Source: JBFLVN01 sp040758475 (lineage in GTDB: Bacteria; JAGRBM01). Taken from it: a stretch of 6,372 bases of DNA. The position numbers and the translations under genes are program-made. The notes under the pieces were generated by a model. That model saw nothing but the letters and a program-made list of their open reading frames with translations, was not told the origin of the DNA and did no database searches. Of this stretch, positions 1 through 5,421 are shown one piece after another (position 1 is the stretch's first letter; the number at the start of each line of letters is the position of its first letter). The stretch covers positions 1 to 6,372 of the forward strand of contig JBFLVN010000219.1 of the NCBI GenBank assembly GCA_040758475.1, read 5' to 3'.

Positions 1-109
1 CCGGCGGGGGCCGTTGTTTTTGCCATGTGGGGGGGCGCTTTGTTTTTGCCCCCCCCGCCCCTGAGGGCTTCTTGCCCTTTCAGGACAACTCCTGGAACAA
101 TAGGGCCCC
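1..109. other. Leader region upstream of the histidine kinase gene, with short repeats and hairpins
   Basis: No gene is supported here. An 11-bp motif (TTGTTTTTGCC) occurs at 14-24 and again at 40-50. A G7C run at 29-36 can pair with a GC7 run at 48-55 around an 11-nt loop. Further on, AGGGC (64-68) pairs with GCCCT (74-78) around a 5-nt loop, and CAGGA (81-85) pairs perfectly with TCCTG (90-94) around CAAC. None of the stems is followed by a clear U-tract on either strand, so I do not call a terminator. The region may be the end of an upstream transcript plus the 5' untranslated leader of the kinase gene. No convincing -35/-10 pair was seen. Confidence 0.4.
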
Positions 110-1369
110 GTGAACCCGGACTTCGAAACTTTCCTTACCGGCCACTGGGTCCGCCGCGGGCGGGCCGTGTGTTTTACCGGTATCGCCTTCTCTCTTCTCC
201 TTGTTTTCTATGACCTCGGGCTTCACACCGAAACTGCGGGGCGGACCATTCCGATCAAGTTGGGAACGGTGCTCGTCTTGTCCTTCCTGGCGTGGGCGAC
301 CTATCAGAATTGGGTCCAGCGGATCATCCGGGGGCTCGCCCCTCTTTCGGCCTGCGCCTTCATCGCCGCGATCGATTGGAGCTTCCACGTCCAAGGAGTC
401 CACGACAAGGCCGACCGGGTTTTCGCCTTCACCGCTTCGACGTTCGTTATCTTCTACTTGCTTCCCATGAGAGCGCGGGAAGGACTTGCCTACCTCGCTA
501 CGACTTACGCCTCTTACTTCCTTTTCGGCTCCCTCTACGGGTATCCCCCCGTCTCGACCTTCGCCCTGCCCTATCTCGCGCAGGGGGCCGTGATCGTCGC
601 CGTGGGAATCATCGGCAATCGCGTCTACCTCGCCACCAAGAAAAGCGAGATCGAGAAGACAGCCGCTCTCGAAGCCCGGACGGAAGGCCTCGCCGCCGTG
701 AGCGAACTCGTCAACGGCATCTCCCACGAGATCAACAACCCGCTCGCCAGCAGCTACAGCCTCCTTGAATCCCTGGGCGAAGACATGGAAAACGGCGTAC
801 CCGCGGGCGAAATGGCCGAAAGCCTGGAAATGGCCATCCGGCAACTCGCCCGGGCCCGGGCCTTGATCGAGGAACTCAAGTCGCTCGCCTCCGAAGTCCA
901 CCTTGCGCCGGCGAGCGTCGATCTGCGCATGCTCTTACGGGACGTCATCCAGAAACTCGAAGCGGCGAAAAAATCCGGCCTCTTCGCTTTCGAAGAGCCC
1001 CAACGGGGCCTTTCCGTGAAAGCGACCTATGCCCAATTAAGCCGCGTGTTCCATTCCCTTTTCGAGAATGCCGTCGAAGCCGAGGAACGGGCGGGTAAAT
1101 CCCCTCACGTGCGCGTCCGGGTGGAAAACGCCTCGCCAAAAGTCCGGATCGTCATCGAGGACCACGGGGTCGGCATTCCTTCCGACATCCGGGAGAAAAT
1201 CTTCCAGCCCTTCTTTACGACGAGGCGCGACCAGCATCGCACGGGCCTGGGGCTCTACCTCGCCCACGAGATCGTGCGGTCGCTTGGAGGCTCCATCAGC
1301 GTTTCTTCGGAATTAAACGAGGGAAGCCGGTTTTCGGTGGAACTGCCCGTCACCGAGCAAGCGGCCTAG
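110..1369 (+). CDS. Membrane-bound sensor histidine kinase (HisKA/HATPase_c)
   Basis: This is a 419-residue sensor kinase that should autophosphorylate a histidine and pass the phosphate to a response regulator. The N-terminal third (about residues 15-175) is hydrophobic with roughly six predicted membrane helices (near 17-36, 49-66, 78-95, 106-121, 126-145, 154-174) and no sensor domain I can name. A short coiled linker (176-195) leads to the dimerisation/phosphoacceptor helix with H-box SHEINNPL (205-212, His206). The ATP-binding domain follows: N-box around FENAVEA (Asn320), G1 box DHGVGIP (351-357), F-box FQPFFTT (365-371) and G2 box TGLGL (378-382). The usual glycine before TGLGL is Arg377. 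The GTG at 110 is the first start after an in-frame TAG at 101-103; only a weak AGGG lies 4 nt upstream. No response regulator gene is adjacent, so the kinase is an orphan within this window. Kinase identity is firm; the signal is unknown. Confidence 0.93.
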   Translation: MNPDFETFLTGHWVRRGRAVCFTGIAFSLLLVFYDLGLHTETAGRTIPIKLGTVLVLSFLAWATYQNWVQRIIRGLAPLSACAFIAAIDWSFHVQGVHDKADRVFAFTASTFVIFYLLPMRAREGLAYLATTYASYFLFGSLYGYPPVSTFALPYLAQGAVIVAVGIIGNRVYLATKKSEIEKTAALEARTEGLAAVSELVNGISHEINNPLASSYSLLESLGEDMENGVPAGEMAESLEMAIRQLARARALIEELKSLASEVHLAPASVDLRMLLRDVIQKLEAAKKSGLFAFEEPQRGLSVKATYAQLSRVFHSLFENAVEAEERAGKSPHVRVRVENASPKVRIVIEDHGVGIPSDIREKIFQPFFTTRRDQHRTGLGLYLAHEIVRSLGGSISVSSELNEGSRFSVELPVTEQAA

Positions 1370-1372
1370 GGC

Positions 1373-1717
1373 TCAGACGTCGAACAAGGGAAGCGGTTTT
1401 TCTTTCCAGAGATTGAGCTCGGTCGTCTCGTCCAGGGTGACTTCCCCGAGGGATATTTCGTAGGGGCCCATCCCTTCGGCGTCGTAGGAGAGATCGACCC
1501 GGCGGATGTTCCATTCGCCCGCCGGAGGCCCCACGAGCGTAAAACCGTGGATGAAGCTCAGGGGCGAAAAACTCCCCTCGTAGACTTCGTCCGACCCCGT
1601 TCCGCCGGAAACGTTTTCGAGCGGCAGGACGTGGCCGTTGAACTTGCACTGGACGGGACCGGAGAGGCCCTTTTCGCCCGTGTGAATCCTGATCGTAAAG
1701 CGGTTTAATCGTGGCAT
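1373..1717 (-). CDS. Conserved-looking hypothetical protein, probably all-beta, 114 aa
   Basis: I do not recognise this family. The 114-residue product has no signal peptide, membrane segment or metal-binding motif. It alternates hydrophobic and polar residues with many glycines, prolines and turn-forming stretches, for example RFTIRIH (6-12), GSFSPLSFIHGFTLVGPP (48-65) and EWNIRRVDLSY (68-78), which suggests a small beta-sandwich or barrel in the cytoplasm. Its start lies only 8 nt after the stop of the upstream nfu gene on the same strand, so the two are probably cotranscribed. There is no clear Shine-Dalgarno: the gap is A/T-rich, so translation may depend on coupling to nfu. It ends 3 bp from the convergent histidine kinase stop. 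The coding call rests on the intact frame, operon position and codon use like its neighbours. A role linked to Fe-S protein maturation is only an inference from context. Confidence 0.7.
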   Translation of the reverse strand: MPRLNRFTIRIHTGEKGLSGPVQCKFNGHVLPLENVSGGTGSDEVYEGSFSPLSFIHGFTLVGPPAGEWNIRRVDLSYDAEGMGPYEISLGEVTLDETTELNLWKEKPLPLFDV

Positions 1718-1725
1718 TTTTTTAA

Positions 1726-2532
1726 TTAACGAAAGTAGGGATTTACGCCCGCCGCGTGGTCGGTCTCGTCAAGCACAAGGCCCAAGAACGGAACGGCGCG
1801 GCGGAAAGAGCCTTCAATTCCCATTTTGAGCGTGTAAGCGGCCGAAGAACACCCCTGGCAGCCGCCCCCCATGTGGATGGAAACCGTGTTCCCTTTGACG
1901 CCGAGCAGCGTCACGCGCCCCTCGTGGCTCGCGACTCCCGGATTGATTTCCTTCTCGATCACTTCCTGGATCTGTTTCTTGATCTCTTCTTCGGAAGGCA
2001 TGGCCGCAAGGGCCCGCTCGGAAACGAGGGGCCCGCCGCTCTCAATTTTCCTGCGGATGACATCCCCCACGCGCCTGGCAAGCGCCAGCCAGTCGTCGGG
2101 GCGCTTGTTGCGGCTTTTGACCGTGAGGGTCGTGTCGTGAAAAACGAGGGAGACGATCTCATCCCCGAGGGCGAAGAGTTCTTCTGCGAGCGGCCAGCCC
2201 GAAGCGGCTTCCGCGCCGGAAAAGGCCCAGGAGTGGCCCGCAAAGATAGGGCGGTTCACGAGGAACGTGCATTCAAGGCCCGAACGGGAGGGCTGGGCTT
2301 TTATTTTTACAGCGCCATTCCCGGCGGATTCGGGCTCGGTGGCGCCGTTTCCAAGCACCGGCGCTTCGATCACCCGGCGCGAAGTAATGCGCGGAGCGGC
2401 CTGCATCGGCGGAGGCGGAGCCGCCGGAGGGGGCCTTGGGTATTCCTGCTCTTCCACCGTCCAGTCTTTCCGGTAGGGAAGCTCTTCGCGGCCGAGGCCG
2501 AAAACTTTCTTTACGGAATCGAGGAAACCCAT
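1726..2532 (-). CDS. nfu: Nfu-family iron-sulfur cluster carrier with proline-rich N-terminal extension
   Basis: This 268-residue protein likely holds a [4Fe-4S] cluster and delivers it to apoproteins in the cytoplasm. Residues 1-31 form a charged N-terminus. Residues 32-47 are a proline/alanine-rich linker. About 75-163 resemble the Nfu/NifU N-terminal scaffold domain (key stretch WPLAEELFALGDEIVSLVF, 113-131). About 181-248 are the NifU C-terminal domain, with the cluster-binding CQGC pair (Cys225, Cys228) in the GGGCQGCSS context. The C-terminal ending TDHAAGVNPYF (257-267) is typical of Nfu proteins. I chose the ATG at 2532 because a purine-rich ribosome site (GAGAGGG, 5 nt spacer) precedes it and the protein starts MGFLDSVKKVFG. 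An in-frame start at 2664 would add 44 residues with no family resemblance, covering intergenic DNA. It is divergent from the 2709 gene and followed 8 nt later by the 114-aa gene. An Nfu domain with a disordered N-terminal extension is less common than the bare two-domain form. Confidence 0.9.
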   Translation of the reverse strand: MGFLDSVKKVFGLGREELPYRKDWTVEEQEYPRPPPAAPPPPMQAAPRITSRRVIEAPVLGNGATEPESAGNGAVKIKAQPSRSGLECTFLVNRPIFAGHSWAFSGAEAASGWPLAEELFALGDEIVSLVFHDTTLTVKSRNKRPDDWLALARRVGDVIRRKIESGGPLVSERALAAMPSEEEIKKQIQEVIEKEINPGVASHEGRVTLLGVKGNTVSIHMGGGCQGCSSAAYTLKMGIEGSFRRAVPFLGLVLDETDHAAGVNPYFR

Positions 2533-2708
2533 AAATACCCTCTCACGATTTTTCCAATCAAAGCCGGTCTTTTCGGCTCCGCCAAAGGCGGTTGCCCACT
2601 TCCTGTAGCGGCGTTTTTGGAATCTGGCAACGCCCACCTTGCCTTGGGGGAAAATCCGGCCCACGCTCCTTTCGCCCTTTTCAAAGGGTTCAAAAAGGGA
2701 GAGCTTTC
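2533..2708. promoter_or_regulatory. Divergent intergenic region (nfu / enoyl reductase-like) with inverted repeats
   Basis: These 176 bp between two divergent starts must carry the promoters of both genes if neither is read from further away. Three inverted repeats are visible: AGCCG (2562-2566) with CGGCT (2574-2578); CCGCC-AAA-GGCGG (2579-2591); and CCCTTT-TC-AAAGGG (2675-2688). The last lies about 20 bp before the 2709 start and is placed where an operator or 5' UTR hairpin could act. I could not pick a convincing sigma-70 -35/-10 pair on either strand. GGGAG at 2697-2701, 7 nt before the ATG at 2709, is a good ribosome binding site. Confidence 0.4.
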
Positions 2709-3770
2709 ATGTCCGATCCCGCGTGGATGATCTACGGAGCCAACGGATACACGGGAAAACTGGCCGCCGAAAAGGCCGCTTCCCTTGGAAAAAAACCGGT
2801 TCTCGCCGGGCGGCGCGAAGAAGCGATCCGCCCCCTGGCCGAGCGCCTCGGGCTCCCCTGGCGGGCGTTTTCGCTCGATAGCCCTCAAGAAGCGCTCGAA
2901 GGACTCAAAGGCGTAAGCCTCGTCCTCCACTGCGCCGGGCCTTTCTCCGCCACGAGCAAGCCGATGGTGGACGCCTGCCTCAAGGCCGGGGCCCATTACC
3001 TCGACATCACGGGCGAAATCGACGTCTTCGAAACGATCCACGCCCGGACGGAAGAAGCCAAGAAAGCCAAATGCGTCCTCATGCCCGGCGTGGGCTTCGA
3101 CGTGGTTCCCTCCGATTGCCTCGCGGCGAGCGTAGCCAAGGCCCTTCCGGGCGCCACCGAACTCGAAATCGCCATTGCCGGTTTCGGGAGCGCGAGCCCC
3201 GGCACGACCAAGACGGCCGTCGAGGGAATCGCCGACGGCGGCAAAGTACGGAAGAACGGAAAGATCGTGAGCGTCCCTCCGGGAAACAAGACGCGCGAAG
3301 CTCTCTTTCCCGACGGCGAAAAGCGCTTTTGCGTCTCCATGCCCTGGGGCGATGTGAGCACTGCCTACTATTCGACGGGAGTGCCCAATATCACGGTCTA
3401 CTTCGCCATGCCGCGCTCGGTTTCCATCGGCATGAAACTCTCCCGCCCCTTTCTTCCTCTCTTTGGCCTCAAGCCCGTGCAGAATTTTTTGAAGGATCAG
3501 GTGGAAAAAAGAGTGAAAGGCCCAAGCGAAACAGAGCGAAAGCGCGGGAAAGTCTATCTTTGGGCCAGGGCCGCCGATGGGAAGGGAAAGAGCGTCGAAG
3601 GGACGCTCGAAGTGCCGGAGGGGTATACGTTCACCGTGGACGCGGCACTCGCCTGTGCCGAGCGGGTGCTGGCGGGCGAAGTCCCGGGGGGCGCCTGGAC
3701 GCCTTCCAAAGCCTTCGGGGCCGATTTCGTCACGCGGCTTCCGGGAACCAAGATGGCCGTACGGAATTAG
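2709..3770 (+). CDS. Saccharopine dehydrogenase-like / trans-acting enoyl reductase family protein
   Basis: The 353-residue product is an NAD(P)-binding oxidoreductase of the saccharopine dehydrogenase NADP-binding family, in the branch usually annotated as trans-acting enoyl reductase-like. The Rossmann fold opens at once with IYGANGYTG (8-16), the dinucleotide-binding glycine motif, followed by a basic AGRR (33-36) after the second beta-strand that suggests NADP preference. Family landmarks follow in order: CAGPF (75-79), HYLDITGE (96-103) and GVGFDVVPSD (127-136). No membrane segment or signal peptide is evident, though residues 237-263 are moderately hydrophobic. ATG 2709 is preferred over an in-frame start at 2592, because GGGAG lies 7 nt upstream and the Rossmann motif then falls at the N-terminus as in relatives. 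Actinobacterial relatives reduce enoyl groups during lipid assembly, but most members have no known substrate and no lipid genes adjoin this one. It is probably monocistronic, ending before the terminator at 3783. Confidence 0.9.
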   Translation: MSDPAWMIYGANGYTGKLAAEKAASLGKKPVLAGRREEAIRPLAERLGLPWRAFSLDSPQEALEGLKGVSLVLHCAGPFSATSKPMVDACLKAGAHYLDITGEIDVFETIHARTEEAKKAKCVLMPGVGFDVVPSDCLAASVAKALPGATELEIAIAGFGSASPGTTKTAVEGIADGGKVRKNGKIVSVPPGNKTREALFPDGEKRFCVSMPWGDVSTAYYSTGVPNITVYFAMPRSVSIGMKLSRPFLPLFGLKPVQNFLKDQVEKRVKGPSETERKRGKVYLWARAADGKGKSVEGTLEVPEGYTFTVDAALACAERVLAGEVPGGAWTPSKAFGADFVTRLPGTKMAVRN

Positions 3771-3775
3771 CCGAG

Positions 3776-3804
3776 AATAAAAAAAGCGCGGTTGCCCGCG
3801 CTTT
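3776..3804 (-). terminator. Rho-independent terminator of the oxidase operon, likely bidirectional
   Basis: AAAGCGCGG (3783-3791) pairs perfectly with CCGCGCTTT (3796-3804) around a TTGC loop. Read on the minus strand, the stem runs directly into a U-tract (seven T then ATT, 3785 down to 3776), a textbook terminator for the cytochrome oxidase operon ending at 3828. Read on the plus strand, the same stem follows the 3770 stop by 12 nt but has only a short T run, so it is weaker in that direction. The location between convergent genes fits shared use. Confidence 0.88.
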
Positions 3805-3827
3805 CGCTTCGACAGTTGGAATTTCTT

Positions 3828-4190
3828 TCAGAGCGCCGCGCCTTCGGCGGTCTCCGCCCCTTCCATTCCGCCGGCGGAACGAAGTTTCTTCGCCCGGTGG
3901 ATAAAGAACAGGATCATCCCGCCGACCCAGGCGAGAACGAAAAAGATCACGAGGAGCAGAAACGCCACGCCCGCGTTGGCGGCCTTCACCATCTCCGAGT
4001 CAGGGGCCCCGAAACACACGGCGCAAGCGAGCGCCTTCGCGGGACGCATCATGAGCCCCATGTAGATTAGAAAGACCGGAACGAACGTTTCCGTCACGAG
4101 GATCAGGCAGGTCGCCACCGCCGGAAGCCGGCGCCTCGCGCGTTCGAGGTTCTGCACCACCAACATGAGGGGAATTTTAAGCCACTTCAT
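3828..4190 (-). CDS. Small membrane protein with CAVCFG motif, last gene of the cytochrome oxidase operon
   Basis: This is a 120-residue protein of unknown function. It has two hydrophobic segments, about 22-47 and 72-98. Between them lies ALACAVCFGAPDSEM (53-67), a Cys-x-x-Cys-Phe-Gly motif that I recall in small proteins near cytochrome oxidase genes in several phyla, usually just after a signal peptide. Here an AxA-like site (Ala53-Leu-Ala55) precedes Cys56, so the first segment may be a cleaved signal and the mature protein a single-helix membrane protein with a CxxC on the periplasmic side. The C-terminus (99-120) is basic, then acidic and alanine-rich. The start is uncertain: ATG 4190 has only a weak AGG 8 nt upstream, and ATG 4166 is also in frame, although both keep the motif. 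It is the last gene before the terminator. A role in oxidase assembly, copper or heme handling, or as an accessory subunit is inferred from motif and position only. Confidence 0.72.
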   Translation of the reverse strand: MKWLKIPLMLVVQNLERARRRLPAVATCLILVTETFVPVFLIYMGLMMRPAKALACAVCFGAPDSEMVKAANAGVAFLLLVIFFVLAWVGGMILFFIHRAKKLRSAGGMEGAETAEGAAL

Positions 4191-4210
4191 AAAGAGAACC
4201 TATCCGTCGT

Positions 4211-4231
4211 AGGGGCGGCCCGCTCCGCCCG
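4211..4231. repeat. GC-rich hairpin resembling a dispersed REP-type element
   Basis: GGGCGG (4213-4218) pairs with CCGCCC (4225-4230) around a 6-nt loop inside the 43-bp gap between two small membrane protein genes. The plus-strand context GTAGGGGCGG...CCGCCCGG matches the general form of short palindromes that I recall scattered between genes in several bacterial phyla. There is no U-tract on either strand, so it is not a standard terminator. It could stabilise the upstream oxidase mRNA or lower expression of the last gene. Confidence 0.5.
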
Positions 4232-4233
4232 GC

Positions 4234-4440
4234 TTACAAGTAGCCGAGTTTCTTGTACTTCTTGAAAAACCACGTCCCGTACCACACGAGCCCCAAGCTC
4301 CCCAAGAGCGAGAAAACGCCCATCGCGAGGTAAAGGGCGTCCCCCGAAGAGCGGTAATCCAGGATCGCCCACAAACCGAAGCCGATGGCAAAAACCGTCG
4401 AGACGAAGATGAAGAAAAGGTGGAACGCCTTAAGGGACAT
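4234..4440 (-). CDS. Small two-helix membrane protein in the cytochrome oxidase operon
   Basis: This 68-residue protein has two predicted membrane helices (about 5-26 and 36-59), a short loop DYRSSGDALY (28-37) and a basic, aromatic C-terminus FFKKYKKLGYL (58-68) that should face the cytoplasm. I do not know a named family. Small two-helix proteins of this sort are often encoded right after oxidase subunit IV and are inferred to be accessory subunits or assembly helpers. Its ATG lies inside the end of the subunit IV gene, with an 11-nt overlap (4430-4440) in a different frame and no strong ribosome site. Translation is therefore probably coupled to subunit IV. The intact frame, hydrophobic pattern and operon position support a real gene despite its length. 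Confidence 0.77.
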   Translation of the reverse strand: MSLKAFHLFFIFVSTVFAIGFGLWAILDYRSSGDALYLAMGVFSLLGSLGLVWYGTWFFKKYKKLGYL

Positions 4441-4756
4441 GGTGGCCGGCCTGCGCGTTCAAGTCCGTAATGACCGGAACGAACAAGCATACCGCGAAAA
4501 AGAAGAAAGTGAGAACCAGGACCCGGTAGATGGTCTTTTCCTCGTGGATGAGGTGCATGAAGTAGAGGGCCACGAGCGAGGCCTTCACGACGGCGATCGT
4601 AAGACCCACGAAAATGGCCATGGGGCCCGTGAGGAAATGGAAATAGGCCACCGCCACCGTGAGGACGGTGAGGACCATGAGGGACCCGAACACCGCCATG
4701 TAGACGCGGATGCTTTTCTTGATGTCCTCGGTGCTTTGGGCGTGGGCTTCGCTCAT
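4430..4756 (-). CDS. ctaF: Cytochrome c oxidase subunit IV (prokaryotic, caa3-type)
   Basis: This is a 108-residue small subunit of the terminal oxidase. It has three predicted membrane helices (about 18-41, 46-69 and 78-97), the usual design of prokaryotic subunit IV. The central helix ends in the characteristic VVKASLVALYFMHL (56-69), with Lys58 and a His-Leu at the membrane edge, followed by the polar loop IHEEKTIYR (70-78). The N-terminus (SEAHAQSTEDIKKSIRVY) is short and polar. The start at ATG 4756 is well supported by AGGAG (4769-4765) 8 nt upstream, overlapping the stop codon of the subunit III gene 11 nt away. The protein has no catalytic cofactor; it packs against subunits I and III and helps assembly or stability. 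An in-frame extension to 5239 is an artefact reading antisense-of-frame through subunit III. Confidence 0.92.
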   Translation of the reverse strand: MSEAHAQSTEDIKKSIRVYMAVFGSLMVLTVLTVAVAYFHFLTGPMAIFVGLTIAVVKASLVALYFMHLIHEEKTIYRVLVLTFFFFAVCLFVPVITDLNAQAGHHVP

Positions 4757-4764
4757 TGTCGTTT

Positions 4765-4769
4765 CTCCT
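4765..4769 (-). promoter_or_regulatory. Ribosome binding site of subunit IV, overlapping the subunit III stop
   Basis: AGGAG on the minus strand lies 8 nt before ATG 4756 and shares bases with the TAG stop of subunit III. It fixes the short subunit IV start over the longer in-frame alternatives and points to translational coupling. Confidence 0.8.
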
Positions 4770-5418
4770 AGAGCAGATAGAGACTCGGGAACAGGAAAAT
4801 CCACACAAGATCGACGAAGTGCCAGTAGAGGCCCGTGCATTCGATCCGGTTCGTAAACCGCTCGGGCTCGGTCTCCCACATCTTGGCGCCGGTGGTCACG
4901 AGGTAGAGGAACACGACGATGCCGCCCAGGACGTGCAGGCCGTGGAGCCCCGTGATCGTGAAGTAGATGGCGAAGAAATTGTTCGTGTGGGGTAGGTAGC
5001 CGTGGTGGAACTTGGCGCCGTACTCGAAGCCCTTCACCACCATGAACCCCAAGGCACAGGCGATGGTCAGCCAGATGTACATCTTGGCCTTGGAGAATTC
5101 CTTCATCTTGAGGGAGGCCCAGGCCAGGACGACCGTGACCGACGAAGTGATAAGGATGATCGTGTTCAGGGTCGCCAGGGGGACGTTCAAAATTTCCGTC
5201 GCCGGCTTCCATTCCTCCCCATGAAGGATGGGGGGCCAAGCCTGAGCGCCCACCCGGAGGAGGATGTAAGCGGAAAAGAGGCCGCCAAAGAGCATCACTT
5301 CCGAGGCGAGGAAGAGCCAGATGCCGAACTTCCCGTTGTAGAGCCCCGTATCCGCGTGAGGCGCGATGGTGTGGGGAATAACGTCGTCGGCCGAAGCCGC
5401 ATGACCGTGAGTGGACAT
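4768..5418 (-). CDS. ctaE: Cytochrome c oxidase subunit III (five-helix form)
   Basis: This 216-residue membrane subunit of the heme-copper oxidase binds subunit I and protects it against inactivation during turnover; it carries no redox centre. Five predicted helices lie near 31-54, 84-103, 112-130, 147-175 and 196-215, matching the short bacterial form rather than the seven-helix mitochondrial type (about 260 residues). Family landmarks are GIWLFLASEVMLFGGLF (32-48, Glu40), KGFEY (129-133, Glu132), TGLHGLHVLGG (156-166, His159 and His162) and YWHFVDLVWIFLFP (198-211, His200 and Asp203). The first 25 residues form a His-rich polar tail. The start at ATG 5418 has a strong GAGGAGG site 8 nt upstream. 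The gene starts 3 nt after subunit I ends and is followed 11 nt later by subunit IV. Confidence 0.96.
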   Translation of the reverse strand: MSTHGHAASADDVIPHTIAPHADTGLYNGKFGIWLFLASEVMLFGGLFSAYILLRVGAQAWPPILHGEEWKPATEILNVPLATLNTIILITSSVTVVLAWASLKMKEFSKAKMYIWLTIACALGFMVVKGFEYGAKFHHGYLPHTNNFFAIYFTITGLHGLHVLGGIVVFLYLVTTGAKMWETEPERFTNRIECTGLYWHFVDLVWIFLFPSLYLL

Positions 5419-5421
5419 TTC

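Noticed and set aside
29..55. G-run/C-run stem as a transcription terminator
   Set aside because: No U-tract follows on either strand and the arms are simple homopolymer runs, so the pairing may be coincidental.
80..901. Minus-strand open frame (273 codons) opposite the histidine kinase
   Set aside because: It mirrors the kinase coding sequence, shows a charged low-complexity composition and has no domain or ribosome site.
2533..2664. N-terminal extension of Nfu to an upstream start at 2664
   Set aside because: The added 44 residues lack family resemblance and cover the divergent intergenic region; ATG 2532 has a suitable ribosome site.
1756..2730. Long plus-strand open frame (324 codons) opposite nfu
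   Set aside because: It is antisense to a clear Nfu protein and has no recognisable domain. High GC at third codon positions routinely opens such frames.
3071..3904. Plus-strand 277-codon frame overlapping the enoyl reductase-like gene
   Set aside because: It is an out-of-frame shadow with an arginine-rich translation that runs through the terminator hairpin.
4430..5239. 269-codon fusion of subunit IV with an upstream segment
   Set aside because: The upstream part is subunit III read in the wrong frame; the real subunit IV start at 4756 has a clear AGGAG site.
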